DNA of 64,000 bases from Psychrobacillus sp048572895 (lineage in GTDB: Bacteria; Bacillota; Bacilli; Bacillales_A; Planococcaceae). Made by a program: the position numbers and the translations under genes. The DNA lies in contig NZ_CP183878.1 in the NCBI RefSeq assembly GCF_048572895.1, positions 3,968,001 through 4,032,000 on the forward strand, in the 5' to 3' direction. Under the pieces are notes generated by a model. It saw nothing but the letters and a program-made list of their open reading frames with translations. It was not told where the DNA came from and made no database searches. Of the stretch, positions 1 through 7,945 are shown one piece after another. The stretch's first letter is position 1, and each line of letters starts with the position of its first letter.

Positions 1-882
1 CCTATATTTGTTATTTTCTTAATAACAGCTATTGTTATATCGTTTTATACACCTTCTGTATTTGAAGGACCATTTTGGACTTATCTACCGGAAGGAGTTC
101 AAGTTGGAGGACAAGCTTTACTTCTATGCATAGGAGTTCAACATGGAATAATGGGTCTAACAGCCTTAATAGCTTCTGATTATGCTCGTTTTCTAAAACC
201 GAAAGATATTAAACTCGGATCTGTTGCAATCGGTTTCGTTCCCCAAATCATCTGTTTCGGTATTATGGGTGGTCTAGGAATTTGGTTTGGTGTTCGCTTA
301 GGAGAACCGAATCCTGGAGTTTATATAGTAATGCTTCTCGGTATTGGCGGAGCATTATTCACTATGTTAACCCAATTACGTATAAATATTACCAATATAT
401 ATAGTAGTTCCTTATCTTTATCTAACTTCTTCGAAAATATATTTAAATTTACTCCTGGTCGCCGTTTTTGGGTAGTCGTAAGTGGAATTAGTGCAATAGT
501 TCTAATGCTTGGCGGAATTGTTGATCACTTGGATACTGCTATGACATTTCAAGGTGTATTTTTACTTTCATGGGCCTCTATATTAGTTACCGATGCATTA
601 ATCGTTAAAAAAGCTTTGAAAATTGGTCAGCGTTATTATGAGGATCGCCAAGAATATCTATATAAATGGAACCCTGTAGGAGTTGTAGCATTGATCATGT
701 CTAGTGGTTTAGGCACATTTGCAGCACTAGGTTATATGGGAACATTTTTACAAAGTACCGCTGCTTTCTTTGCAGCTATTTTAGCAGCAATTCTTACAGT
801 TATTATTGCGGTATTAACAAAAGGGAAGTACTACAGTAAAGGTACTGCAGATGATATTCCAAAAGAAGACTATATTGCATAA
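1..882 (+). CDS. NCS1-family cytosine/purine-type permease, 5'-truncated
   Basis: The frame is open from the first base of the window, so the N-terminal part lies outside it; 293 residues and the stop are visible. The protein is strongly hydrophobic, with about seven or eight remaining membrane segments. The stretch around GLTALIASDYARF and the loop followed by QLRINITNIYSSSLS match the nucleobase:cation symporter-1 (purine-cytosine permease) family as I know it. Such proteins bring cytosine, purines, hydantoins or related compounds across the membrane with a cation. The substrate cannot be told from this fragment. A strong terminator follows, so this is the last gene of its transcript. Confidence 0.8.
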   Translation, partial: PIFVIFLITAIVISFYTPSVFEGPFWTYLPEGVQVGGQALLLCIGVQHGIMGLTALIASDYARFLKPKDIKLGSVAIGFVPQIICFGIMGGLGIWFGVRLGEPNPGVYIVMLLGIGGALFTMLTQLRINITNIYSSSLSLSNFFENIFKFTPGRRFWVVVSGISAIVLMLGGIVDHLDTAMTFQGVFLLSWASILVTDALIVKKALKIGQRYYEDRQEYLYKWNPVGVVALIMSSGLGTFAALGYMGTFLQSTAAFFAAILAAILTVIIAVLTKGKYYSKGTADDIPKEDYIA

Positions 883-962
883 GCAATAATTACTTCTTCC
901 AATTTAGTTAACCTCTAATTCCTAATGAATAAATCAAAAAATATTCTCATTATTGACATGAA

Positions 963-1008
963 AAAAGTAATCCATTTTTTGAGTTAACACTCAGGATGGA
1001 TTACTTTT
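963..1008 (+). terminator. Stem-loop terminator after the NCS1 permease
   Basis: AAAAGTAATCCA (963-974) pairs with TGGATTACTTTT (997-1008). A smaller inner hairpin, GAGT/ACTC, sits in the loop. It lies about 80 bp after the permease stop, and the stem ends in T residues. Confidence 0.7.
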
Positions 1009-1136
1009 CACTTCTGTCATCTTCATTAAAGAAAATCATGAATCCAAAGTGAAAATAGGTTTAACTTCCAAAAGTGCAGTTTCTTCTTTAGCAATTTATA
1101 TTATCAACAGGATATCAATTTCATCGGTGTTACACT

Positions 1137-1301
1137 TTACTTTCTTTTTTCTATACTGTTATTAACAACATTAGCTATATTGTGAATGGTATTTTCAAGA
1201 GAGTCTATTTTATTTTCAAATCGATGCAACAAATATATAGTGACTACAATGGGAAATCCAAAGTTTCCAATTAATTGTATAATATTTTCCTCCCCAATCA
1301 T
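1137..1301 (-). CDS. YvrJ family small membrane protein
   Basis: A 54-residue protein starting MIGEENIIQLIGNFGFP. The start at 1301 was chosen over an upstream in-frame Met because a GGGGG-rich ribosome binding site lies a few bases before it. Residues 9-27 form one hydrophobic segment (IGNFGFPIVVTIYLLHRFE), followed by an amphipathic tail with KIDSLENTI. This order, one membrane helix and then a short coiled-coil-like tail, is that of the YvrJ family of small Bacillales proteins, whose function is not established. It stands alone, divergent from the XRE-TPR regulator to its right. Confidence 0.7.
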   Translation of the reverse strand: MIGEENIIQLIGNFGFPIVVTIYLLHRFENKIDSLENTIHNIANVVNNSIEKRK

Positions 1302-1718
1302 GAGTATCCCCCTTTCTCTATTACTTACCATTCCTCAAGCAATTGATATTTCTGTTGAGTAAAACCACTTAAAGTTTGAAGATCTGTATTCTGATGAACT
1401 CACTTGTCCAAAAGTTAAAAATTATACCTCCTGTTACTTGAATGCCCTTTCTTTAGTTTAATTGATTTTATTATATTATACTAAATTTTTATTATATTTA
1501 GAATAATTATAAGTTGGGAAACACGACCTAATTTCCTAGATTATTAATATATATATTAAACAACTTTCATAACTCAATGAAATTTTATTACTTTTTAATA
1601 AAATTTGGATATCTGTTATACCTATATTCTACAATGTTCTACTACTTTCTATGCTTTTCTATAATTTGTTAGTCGTTTTAAGTCGAACGATTGAAAAAGG
1701 GTATTTAGTTTTTTTCAA
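1302..1718. other. AT-rich intergenic region between yvrJ-like gene and regulator
   Basis: About 420 bases without a credible gene. The left part must hold the YvrJ promoter reading left, and the right part the regulator promoter reading right. An imperfect inverted repeat with TCGTT and AACGA arms lies near 1673-1690. I could not assign -35/-10 boxes with confidence. Confidence 0.4.
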
Positions 1719-1739
1719 GAATTAGTACATTACTAATTC
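1719..1739 (+). promoter_or_regulatory. Perfect inverted repeat just upstream of the regulator ribosome binding site
   Basis: GAATTAGTA (1719-1727) and TACTAATTC (1731-1739) are perfect 9-bp arms separated by CAT. The right arm ends three bases before the AAGGAG ribosome binding site (1742-1746) of the XRE-TPR gene. Its position suits an autoregulatory operator for the HTH protein, or an mRNA hairpin limiting translation. No protein binding is shown by the sequence itself. Confidence 0.5.
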
Positions 1740-1755
1740 ATAAGGAGTGAAGAAA

Positions 1756-3060
1756 ATGAGTAGTATAGGTCATATAATAAAATCAGAAAGAATCAACCAA
1801 AGTATGAAACAAACGACATTGGCCAAGGGAATCTGCTCTACTTCCTACTTAAGTAAAATAGAAAATAATTTAACCGTACCAAGCGAAGAAGTAATAACGT
1901 TTTTACTTAAAAAACTAAATATAGAAATAAATCAAGTATCCACTGAAAAAGAAAATAAAGTTATCTTCTCATTATACGAGTTGTACAAAATTGGAATTTT
2001 AAAGAGAGATAAGGAATTTATAAGAGAATCCTTGCACAAATTCACCAATCAAAAGCTATATTTTTTACAACTAAATAATTATTATAATTACCACATTTAT
2101 ATGTTTCGTCTCTTGTTAATACTAGATGAAGATGAGGATGCCCTACAATCTTCCTTTAACGTAATTATGAAAATAAAAGATGATATGGACGTTAAACAAA
2201 AGTTTATTATTAATTTAAATTTAGGTCTTTACAGTTATTTAGATGGAAGTTTTCAAGAAGCATTAAGTCGGTTGAACATGCCATTAAAATTAATAAATAA
2301 TGGAATAAATGAAGAATGGGAAATAGCAGATTTTTATAATGTACTAAGCTTAACGTACCTTAAATGTAATGAATTTTTTAATGCAATATATTACGCGTCA
2401 AAATCATTACTTTATTATAAAGACAATCTTTTATTTGAAAGAGCGATTGATAATTACATCGTTATAGGAATTGCCCATAAAGAAATGAGAAAATTTCAAG
2501 AAGCAGAAAAGAACTATAATTTAGCTAGGAAACTGGCAATAGATTATAAACTGATTAATTATGAGGAGGTGATTTATCAAAATCTAGGTTCATTGCATGC
2601 AATTCAAGGGAATCATGAAAATGCAATTGAGTTTTATAAGCAAAGTTTAAAAATTAAAGAAGAAGATTGTAACGCCAAAGGATATTTACTAACAACTCTA
2701 TCTATTATAAAACAGTATTCCAAACAGTCTGATCATCAACAGGTTCTCAAATGGTGTCAGAAAGGCTTAGATAAAATAGTAGAAGGAAAAAATTCTACAA
2801 AAGAATATATTTCTTATTATTATCACCTAGAAATATATAAGAATTACCACAATTTAACGGACGAACTTGAAATGGTATTAAGGGAAGCCATAAGTTATTT
2901 TGAATATGAACAAGATGAACGTCATGTTCAAAAGTATTCTATATTGTTGGCAGATTACCTTTTTAAACATCACAAATTTAAAGCAGCAAGTTTGTATTAT
3001 CAAAAAGCAAATCAGATTTTTTTCAAACAAAAATTTATTAATAAATGGGAGGATTTATAA
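1756..3060 (+). CDS. XRE-TPR transcriptional regulator, RRNPP (PlcR/NprR-like) type
   Basis: A 434-residue protein. Start ATG at 1756 follows AAGGAG by nine bases; a GTG three codons earlier would overlap the binding site. Residues about 5-58 form an XRE helix-turn-helix ending LSKIENNLTVPS, typical of PlcR/NprR-like regulators. The rest is helical with repeating TPR signatures, for example the segments ending in AEKNYNLARKLA and AIEFYKQSLKI. In the RRNPP family the TPR domain binds a short re-imported peptide that switches DNA binding. A 43-codon secreted-peptide gene begins one base after this stop, the classic pairing. Targets are unknown; the adjacent inverted repeat suggests autoregulation. 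Length (about 430) fits NprR-type proteins better than PlcR (about 285). Confidence 0.8.
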   Translation: MSSIGHIIKSERINQSMKQTTLAKGICSTSYLSKIENNLTVPSEEVITFLLKKLNIEINQVSTEKENKVIFSLYELYKIGILKRDKEFIRESLHKFTNQKLYFLQLNNYYNYHIYMFRLLLILDEDEDALQSSFNVIMKIKDDMDVKQKFIINLNLGLYSYLDGSFQEALSRLNMPLKLINNGINEEWEIADFYNVLSLTYLKCNEFFNAIYYASKSLLYYKDNLLFERAIDNYIVIGIAHKEMRKFQEAEKNYNLARKLAIDYKLINYEEVIYQNLGSLHAIQGNHENAIEFYKQSLKIKEEDCNAKGYLLTTLSIIKQYSKQSDHQQVLKWCQKGLDKIVEGKNSTKEYISYYYHLEIYKNYHNLTDELEMVLREAISYFEYEQDERHVQKYSILLADYLFKHHKFKAASLYYQKANQIFFKQKFINKWEDL

Positions 3061-3061
3061 A

Positions 3062-3193
3062 ATGAAAAAGAAGATTGTACTGCTAACTTTATCAAGTATT
3101 GTCATCCTGTCTTTGAGTTTTACAACAAACATAAAACAAATGAGTGAAAACGAAACCCCAAGACCAACATCTATAATAAAATCTTTTATATAA
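3062..3193 (+). CDS. Small secreted signalling-peptide precursor (Phr/NprX-like) of the RRNPP regulator
   Basis: A 43-residue open frame with its own GGGAGG ribosome binding site inside the end of the regulator gene; its ATG begins one base after the regulator stop. The product begins MKKK, has a hydrophobic core (IVLLTLSSIVILSLSF), and then a short polar tail ending PTSIIKSFI. A basic N-terminus, one hydrophobic stretch and a small C-terminal peptide is the layout of Phr, NprX and PapR precursors. They are exported, trimmed to 5-8 residues and re-imported by an oligopeptide permease to act on the cognate TPR protein. The likely mature signal is the C-terminal 5-8 residues (within TSIIKSFI), but the exact cut is inference. 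I do not recognise this peptide sequence. Confidence 0.7.
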   Translation: MKKKIVLLTLSSIVILSLSFTTNIKQMSENETPRPTSIIKSFI

Positions 3194-3270
3194 AAGATTT
3201 GTGTTTCAAGCTGTGAGTGTTATCAGCAAATGATTATCAACTTGAAGGTGAAGGCTCATCTGGTGTCATA

Positions 3271-3306
3271 ACAAAACCGGCAATCCAAATGGATAGCCGG
3301 TTTTGT
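3271..3306. terminator. Bidirectional terminator between peptide gene and symporter gene
   Basis: ACAAAACCGGC (3271-3281) pairs with GCCGGTTTTGT (3296-3306), an 11-bp perfect stem with A/T flanks on both sides. It separates the rightward regulator-peptide unit from the leftward symporter gene. Confidence 0.75.
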
Positions 3307-3352
3307 TGATTACTGCTATAGAAAACGACTTATTTCACTCAACAAAGATATT

Positions 3353-4633
3353 TTAAACCCTTTCTTCTAAAGAAAGATAATACTCTTTTTCTTTTTGTTG
3401 ATCGAATCGACCTTCCCACTTAGCCATAACAATTGTAGCTAATGCATTCCCAACAACGTTAACAACTGTACGAGCCATATCTAGAAGACGGTCAATTCCT
3501 GCGATGAAGGCTAGACCTTCAAGTGGAATACCAACTGTTCCTAAAGTTGCCAGTAACACAACAAACGAGACGCCTGGAACTCCTGCAATACCTTTAGAAG
3601 TGACCATTAGAACTAACACTAATGTAATCTGTTGAGAAATACTTAAGTCAATTCCATACATCTGAGCTATGAAGATAGCCGCAATTGCTTGATACAAGGT
3701 AGATCCATCCAAGTTAAATGAATATCCCGTTGGCACTACAAAAGACACAATATCCTTTGGTGATCCGAACTTCTCCATTTTCTCCATTACTTTTGGTAAA
3801 ACTGTTTCCGAACTTGACGTTGAATACGCTAAAAGGAGTTCGTCTTTTAATACTTTTAACAGATGGAATATATTAATACCTACTAATTTAGCTATTCCGC
3901 CAAGTACAACAATTATAAAGAATATCATCGTTGCATACACGAGAATCATCAACTTACCTAAAGGCAATAAAGACTCGAGACCGAATTTAGAAACCGTTAC
4001 CCCTATTAAGGCAAAAACCCCAAAAGGAGCAAACTTCATAATAAGGTTTGTGACCCAGAACATAGCATCCGCTGTTCCCTGGAAGAAAGCTAGGACAGGC
4101 TTTCCTTTCTCACCAATTGCTGCGATCCCTAATCCAAATAATACGGAGAAGAAAATAATTGGAAGCATTTCTCCTGCTGCCATCGCTTCAACAATATTAT
4201 CTGGAACTATTCCTACAATAATATCTAATATTCCATGATCCTCTTTCTGCACTTCCTCAGTCGTTTGAACATATTGATCAATATCACCTTTAGCTAGGCT
4301 TGACATGTCGATACCTTCACCAGGTTGGAAAATATTCGCTGCAAACAATCCAACGATAATCGCAAAAGTTGTTACGAGTTCAAAATAAATAAGTGTTTTC
4401 CCACCTAATTTTCCTAACTGCTTAATATTTCCCGTTCCAGCAACACCTAAGATTAAAGTCGAAACAATGATTGGAACAACAATCATCTTAATCATATTGA
4501 TAAACATGGTCCCTATGGGCTGTAAGTATTTTTCAACGGAAGGATTTCCAAAGAAAACGGCCCCCACAATAATACCTAGGACCAACCCTACTAAAATTTG
4601 ATATGCTAATGTAAATTTAAATTTTCTTTTCAT
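3353..4633 (-). CDS. Glutamate/dicarboxylate:cation symporter (DAACS family)
   Basis: A 426-residue multi-pass membrane protein. The serine-rich hairpin motif STSSSETVLP (about residues 270-280), the unwound segment FNLDGSTLY and the C-terminal DRLLDMARTVVNV segment are hallmarks of the GltP/GltT/DctP family. These take up glutamate, aspartate or C4-dicarboxylates with H+ or Na+. It lies next to, and in the same direction as, a two-component system of the GlnK/GlnL type, so I infer nitrogen-source or amino-acid dependent control of glutamate or related uptake. Start ATG at 4633 follows a GGAG-type binding site. Substrate choice between glutamate and dicarboxylate cannot be made from the motifs seen. 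Confidence 0.88.
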   Translation of the reverse strand: MKRKFKFTLAYQILVGLVLGIIVGAVFFGNPSVEKYLQPIGTMFINMIKMIVVPIIVSTLILGVAGTGNIKQLGKLGGKTLIYFELVTTFAIIVGLFAANIFQPGEGIDMSSLAKGDIDQYVQTTEEVQKEDHGILDIIVGIVPDNIVEAMAAGEMLPIIFFSVLFGLGIAAIGEKGKPVLAFFQGTADAMFWVTNLIMKFAPFGVFALIGVTVSKFGLESLLPLGKLMILVYATMIFFIIVVLGGIAKLVGINIFHLLKVLKDELLLAYSTSSSETVLPKVMEKMEKFGSPKDIVSFVVPTGYSFNLDGSTLYQAIAAIFIAQMYGIDLSISQQITLVLVLMVTSKGIAGVPGVSFVVLLATLGTVGIPLEGLAFIAGIDRLLDMARTVVNVVGNALATIVMAKWEGRFDQQKEKEYYLSLEERV

Positions 4634-4753
4634 CTTAAAGTCACCACTCCCAAACTTGTAACCGCTTTCTGAAAAACAGATTAGCTTAGATAGTAGTATA
4701 TGGGCAACTTATAAAATCATACAGAATCCTACATTTATCTTTACATTCGTAAA

Positions 4754-4830
4754 TTTATCTCGCATTAACGGACAGTATAACTAACAATCAGTGCGGACGA
4801 AGAAAACCCCACTGATTGAAGTTTCACTTT
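4754..4830. repeat. Short copy of a dispersed terminator-like repeat
   Basis: The left end (TTTATC-GCATT-ACGG-CAGTAT pattern, 4755-4777) and the right end (CACTGATTGAAGTTT, 4810-4824) closely match the ends of the longer element at about 49533-49806, but the middle is missing. CAATCAGTG (4785-4793) pairs with CACTGATTG (4810-4818). It sits just past the stop of the leftward response regulator gene and could terminate it. Confidence 0.6.
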
Positions 4831-4839
4831 CTCCTAAGG

Positions 4840-5718
4840 CTATTTATAACTTTCTAGTACTTCTAGATAAAGCACTTGAAGAAATTTTTTTATATTTACC
4901 TTTATTTTAGAAGGATTTAACCTATTTTCTCCTATTTCTATTGTTAATTTTCGAATTTCTTGAAAATCGAAGTATCTTGGTGCATAATGCTCGAATTCCG
5001 GGTTTGTATAGTCAATGGCGCCAATTGTAGCCATATGTTGCATAGCTAATAATATCGTTCTTCGCAGTCGCTGTTCGATTGCCTTCATTTCTTTTTTGAT
5101 ATCTTCCACATCCTGTTTCGCCGCACGCGATTCATATATATCTTTCAATGGAGGAAATTTGCTTAAAGGGTTACTTTGATGAATAAGTACTTCAACTATC
5201 GAGATCAGATCATTGCTTCCTACTTCTCCCACTATCCCCATGTCGCTTAGCTTCGAACTAACAATCTCTCTAACACTTTGCTTTTTTGGCACTGGGTTTA
5301 AAGAAACAATATTTGATAAGGAATCTTTTATCGCCAAGAGAGAGTCCTTCAAACGAAATTGTTCCGCTGTTTTCGTTAAGATGCTTTGAACTTCAACACG
5401 ATTAATTGGCTTATGTATAAAAAACTCAATACCTTTTATATATGCTTCTCCCACCATCTCCTTATTGACAACTTGAGAAATCATTATAAATTGCCCTTCA
5501 AATCCCTTACCTTTCAATTGTTCAATTGTTTCAAGTCCATCTAATTCTGGCATTAGAAAATCTATGAGAACAACATCTGGTTCTGTTGTGAGAATGGGTG
5601 ATATACTTTCCAATCCATTTTCTGCTTCCCCAACAACTAGCCCCAGCTCTCCCTCTGTTATGATTTTTTTAAGCATTAAACGGCTTGCTGGGTCATCATC
5701 TACAATATAATAGCGCAG
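4840..5718 (-). CDS. glnL: GlnL (YcbB)-like response regulator, apparent CTG start
   Basis: About 292 residues: an N-terminal receiver domain, then a YcbB-type C-terminal output domain (tail RLRRTILLAMQHMATIGAID and on to LEVLESYK). The first ATG in frame (5676) would remove the beta-1 strand and acidic pocket. Reading upstream gives YYIVDDDPASR, the normal receiver start, before any ATG, GTG or TTG, with a TGA further up. The only initiation-like codon is CTG at 5718, four bases after an AGGGGAGGA ribosome binding site that overlaps the kinase stop. The phospho-acceptor Asp lies in VLIDFLMPELDG. In B. subtilis the GlnK-GlnL pair controls glutamine use genes. Here it lies between its kinase and a DAACS symporter. 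Confidence 0.8.
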   Translation of the reverse strand: MRYYIVDDDPASRLMLKKIITEGELGLVVGEAENGLESISPILTTEPDVVLIDFLMPELDGLETIEQLKGKGFEGQFIMISQVVNKEMVGEAYIKGIEFFIHKPINRVEVQSILTKTAEQFRLKDSLLAIKDSLSNIVSLNPVPKKQSVREIVSSKLSDMGIVGEVGSNDLISIVEVLIHQSNPLSKFPPLKDIYESRAAKQDVEDIKKEMKAIEQRLRRTILLAMQHMATIGAIDYTNPEFEHYAPRYFDFQEIRKLTIEIGENRLNPSKIKVNIKKFLQVLYLEVLESYK

Positions 5719-5728
5719 TGTTCCTCCC

Positions 5729-6988
5729 CTACCTTCTCAAGTTTTTTGTTGGAATACTAATTTTAAAAATAACACCCTTTTCAAGTGATGTAATGTCGAT
5801 ATGCCCTTCTAACGTTTGAATAATTTCTTGTGTGTGTGATAATCCAATACCTGTTGCAGCTACTCCTTGATCATTGAATTTTGTTGTATAGCCTGGTTCA
5901 AAAACAATTGCTTGATCTTCTTTTGAGATACCTCTTCCAGTATCTTTAATAACAAACCATGTATGGTGAAATTCCTCATACATATCTATATAAATTTCTC
6001 CGTCATATAAAATTGCTTCTACTGCATTCGCAACCAAATTATTCAATATCGCCAGTAACGGAATTTGCTGCTCCGTTTCAAAATCAATTGAAATAGTAGA
6101 GTGAATAACAATTTGCTTTTTTAGCAATTCACTATATTTTTCATTGGCATGAATAACAAGTTGGAGTACCTCTGAAAGAAAATAATGCATCTCTCTCTTA
6201 GTTTTTGTAATTTTCTCTAAACCTGCTAGAATTCGTTGAGAATCCTTTTTCACCTCATGTATTTCCTGCGCAACATGCAGTGCTTGGACACTTAAAGAAT
6301 GATATTCTTGTTTTTTTAGCTGACGATATAGATCATAGCTAGATGCGGTGATTTGTTCAATATGATTCATCGATTTTTGTAAATAGAGTGTTTCTGCGTA
6401 TAGATTAGAACCAATCTCCAACATTCCCTGCATACGCTTATTTTGTTCCATTATTGTAATGGAACTATATAAACCTACTACAAAATAACTTCGAAAAATG
6501 GCTACTAATACTAATAATACCCATTCTCGAAACTCAAAATGCAAATCGCTTACTAACAAATAACGAGCAATATGTTCCACACTATTAGCCGTAAACTCAA
6601 TTGCTGTAGCAACTGCTCCAAGTAAAAAAGGTGCAGTTTTGAAACGCTCTAACTTAATAACACTTAAAACAGCTGCAAATAGAAAATAAAATAAAAATGC
6701 TGGTAAATGATTCTCAAAGATTAACCAAAAAGCATCATCCGTAAAAATCATATCTTCCCCGATTCGTACAACTACAACAGCAACTCCTGTAAAAAGACCA
6801 GTGAGGACAAACGAAGCTGGCTGAAAAATTAACAAAAGAAAGAAAAAAGCAGCACTTCCTAATCCAAAGCGGAAGTCCTCCCCATTGAAAGGAATAACTT
6901 TAAATTCACTAGCAATTACAGTGAATAATATCGTGATTACCAAGGCACTCCATTTATTAGTAGTTAATTGATGTCGTTTAAAAACCAT
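5729..6988 (-). CDS. glnK: GlnK (YcbA)-like sensor histidine kinase
   Basis: A 419-residue sensor kinase. The first 180 residues hold about six membrane segments with almost no extracellular domain, as in YcbA-type sensors. A coiled helical linker leads to the phospho-acceptor His at about 244 (QEIHEVKKD), then an HATPase domain with the N box NNLVANAVEA, G1 DTGRGI and G2 TGIGLSHT. Its stop codon overlaps the ribosome binding site of the response regulator downstream, so the two are translated together. With the adjacent symporter it resembles the B. subtilis glutamine-sensing GlnK/GlnL arrangement. The stimulus here is inferred, not seen. Confidence 0.8.
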   Translation of the reverse strand: MVFKRHQLTTNKWSALVITILFTVIASEFKVIPFNGEDFRFGLGSAAFFFLLLIFQPASFVLTGLFTGVAVVVVRIGEDMIFTDDAFWLIFENHLPAFLFYFLFAAVLSVIKLERFKTAPFLLGAVATAIEFTANSVEHIARYLLVSDLHFEFREWVLLVLVAIFRSYFVVGLYSSITIMEQNKRMQGMLEIGSNLYAETLYLQKSMNHIEQITASSYDLYRQLKKQEYHSLSVQALHVAQEIHEVKKDSQRILAGLEKITKTKREMHYFLSEVLQLVIHANEKYSELLKKQIVIHSTISIDFETEQQIPLLAILNNLVANAVEAILYDGEIYIDMYEEFHHTWFVIKDTGRGISKEDQAIVFEPGYTTKFNDQGVAATGIGLSHTQEIIQTLEGHIDITSLEKGVIFKISIPTKNLRR

Positions 6989-7129
6989 AAAACTCCCCTA
7001 TATGGATGGATGTATTTAATAATATGAGTATAACATTTTCAGGTCAACTTTAGACCGAGCTCACAGTAGAAAACATTGTATTTCTATACATTTAAAACGC
7101 ACTATTATATAGTGACATTAGGTGATCAT

Positions 7130-7891
7130 ATGAATATAAAAATGTATCTAAACAATGAAAAGATAATCGCAGGGATGACCATGAAGGATAAAGAGGAATT
7201 AGAACAGGGAAATATGGCTCTACATGCATGTATAAATCTAGAGCATGTTTTAGAAAACCGTAAAAAATTAGCAACTTCTTTATCTTGTGGGATTGATAAT
7301 TTCGTTTGTGCCAATCAAACACATAGTGCTCATTTTCATCGAGTAACACTTGAAGATAAAGGACGTGGCGCCAGAACGAAAGATACAGCAATAGCCGATA
7401 CAGATGCCCTGTATACATTTGAACCAAATATTGTTCTGTCGAGCTTTACAGCGGATTGTGTTCCGGTTATTTTTTACAATAAAGTAAATGGTCTTATTGG
7501 TGTCATTCACTCGGGTTGGCAAGGAACGATTAAGGAAGTTACCCCCAAACTATTTAAACACTTAATAGAGGTGGAAAACTGTAATCCAAGTGACTTCCAT
7601 GTTCAAATAGGCGCTGCACTAAGCCAAGAGAAATTCGAAGTCGATACCGATGTCTATGCAAAATTTAACGACTTAGGCTATGCCAATGACTTCATGTATT
7701 ATAAGGAATCCACTAACAAATATCATATTGACAACCAGATGACTGTAAAAAAACAATGCGAGCTTGCTGGAATCCCTTCTGACCAAATTATAATCGATCC
7801 CATATGCACATTTTTGAGTTCAGATGGATTCTCCTATCGTGAAGATAAACAAGCAGGAAGACATTTAAGCTTTATAATGAGAAAAGATTAA
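7130..7891 (+). CDS. pgeF: Peptidoglycan editing factor / purine nucleoside phosphorylase family (YfiH/LACC1-like)
   Basis: A 253-residue protein of the YfiH/YlmD/LACC1 family. ATG at 7130 was preferred because it follows an AGGTG site; the 18 codons upstream look non-coding. The family's metal/active-site residues are visible as His in QTHSAH, Cys in TADCVP and His in HSGWQGT. Members act as multi-copper-type polyphenol oxidases in vitro, and more convincingly as adenosine/purine nucleoside phosphorylases and as editors of muropeptide precursors. This gene is not next to sepF or ylmE, so it is likely the second, stand-alone paralogue. It is monocistronic, ending at a strong terminator. Confidence 0.82.
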   Translation: MNIKMYLNNEKIIAGMTMKDKEELEQGNMALHACINLEHVLENRKKLATSLSCGIDNFVCANQTHSAHFHRVTLEDKGRGARTKDTAIADTDALYTFEPNIVLSSFTADCVPVIFYNKVNGLIGVIHSGWQGTIKEVTPKLFKHLIEVENCNPSDFHVQIGAALSQEKFEVDTDVYAKFNDLGYANDFMYYKESTNKYHIDNQMTVKKQCELAGIPSDQIIIDPICTFLSSDGFSYREDKQAGRHLSFIMRKD

Positions 7892-7899
7892 TCATCTAA

Positions 7900-7925
7900 A
7901 AAGCACATCGACTCCGATGTGCTTT
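7900..7925. terminator. Bidirectional terminator between pgeF and ogt
   Basis: AAAGCACATCG (7900-7910) pairs with CGATGTGCTTT (7915-7925) around a 4-base loop, with A-tracts to the left and T-tracts to the right. It serves both converging genes. Confidence 0.8.
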
Positions 7926-7945
7926 TACTTATTCCCATTTACCTT

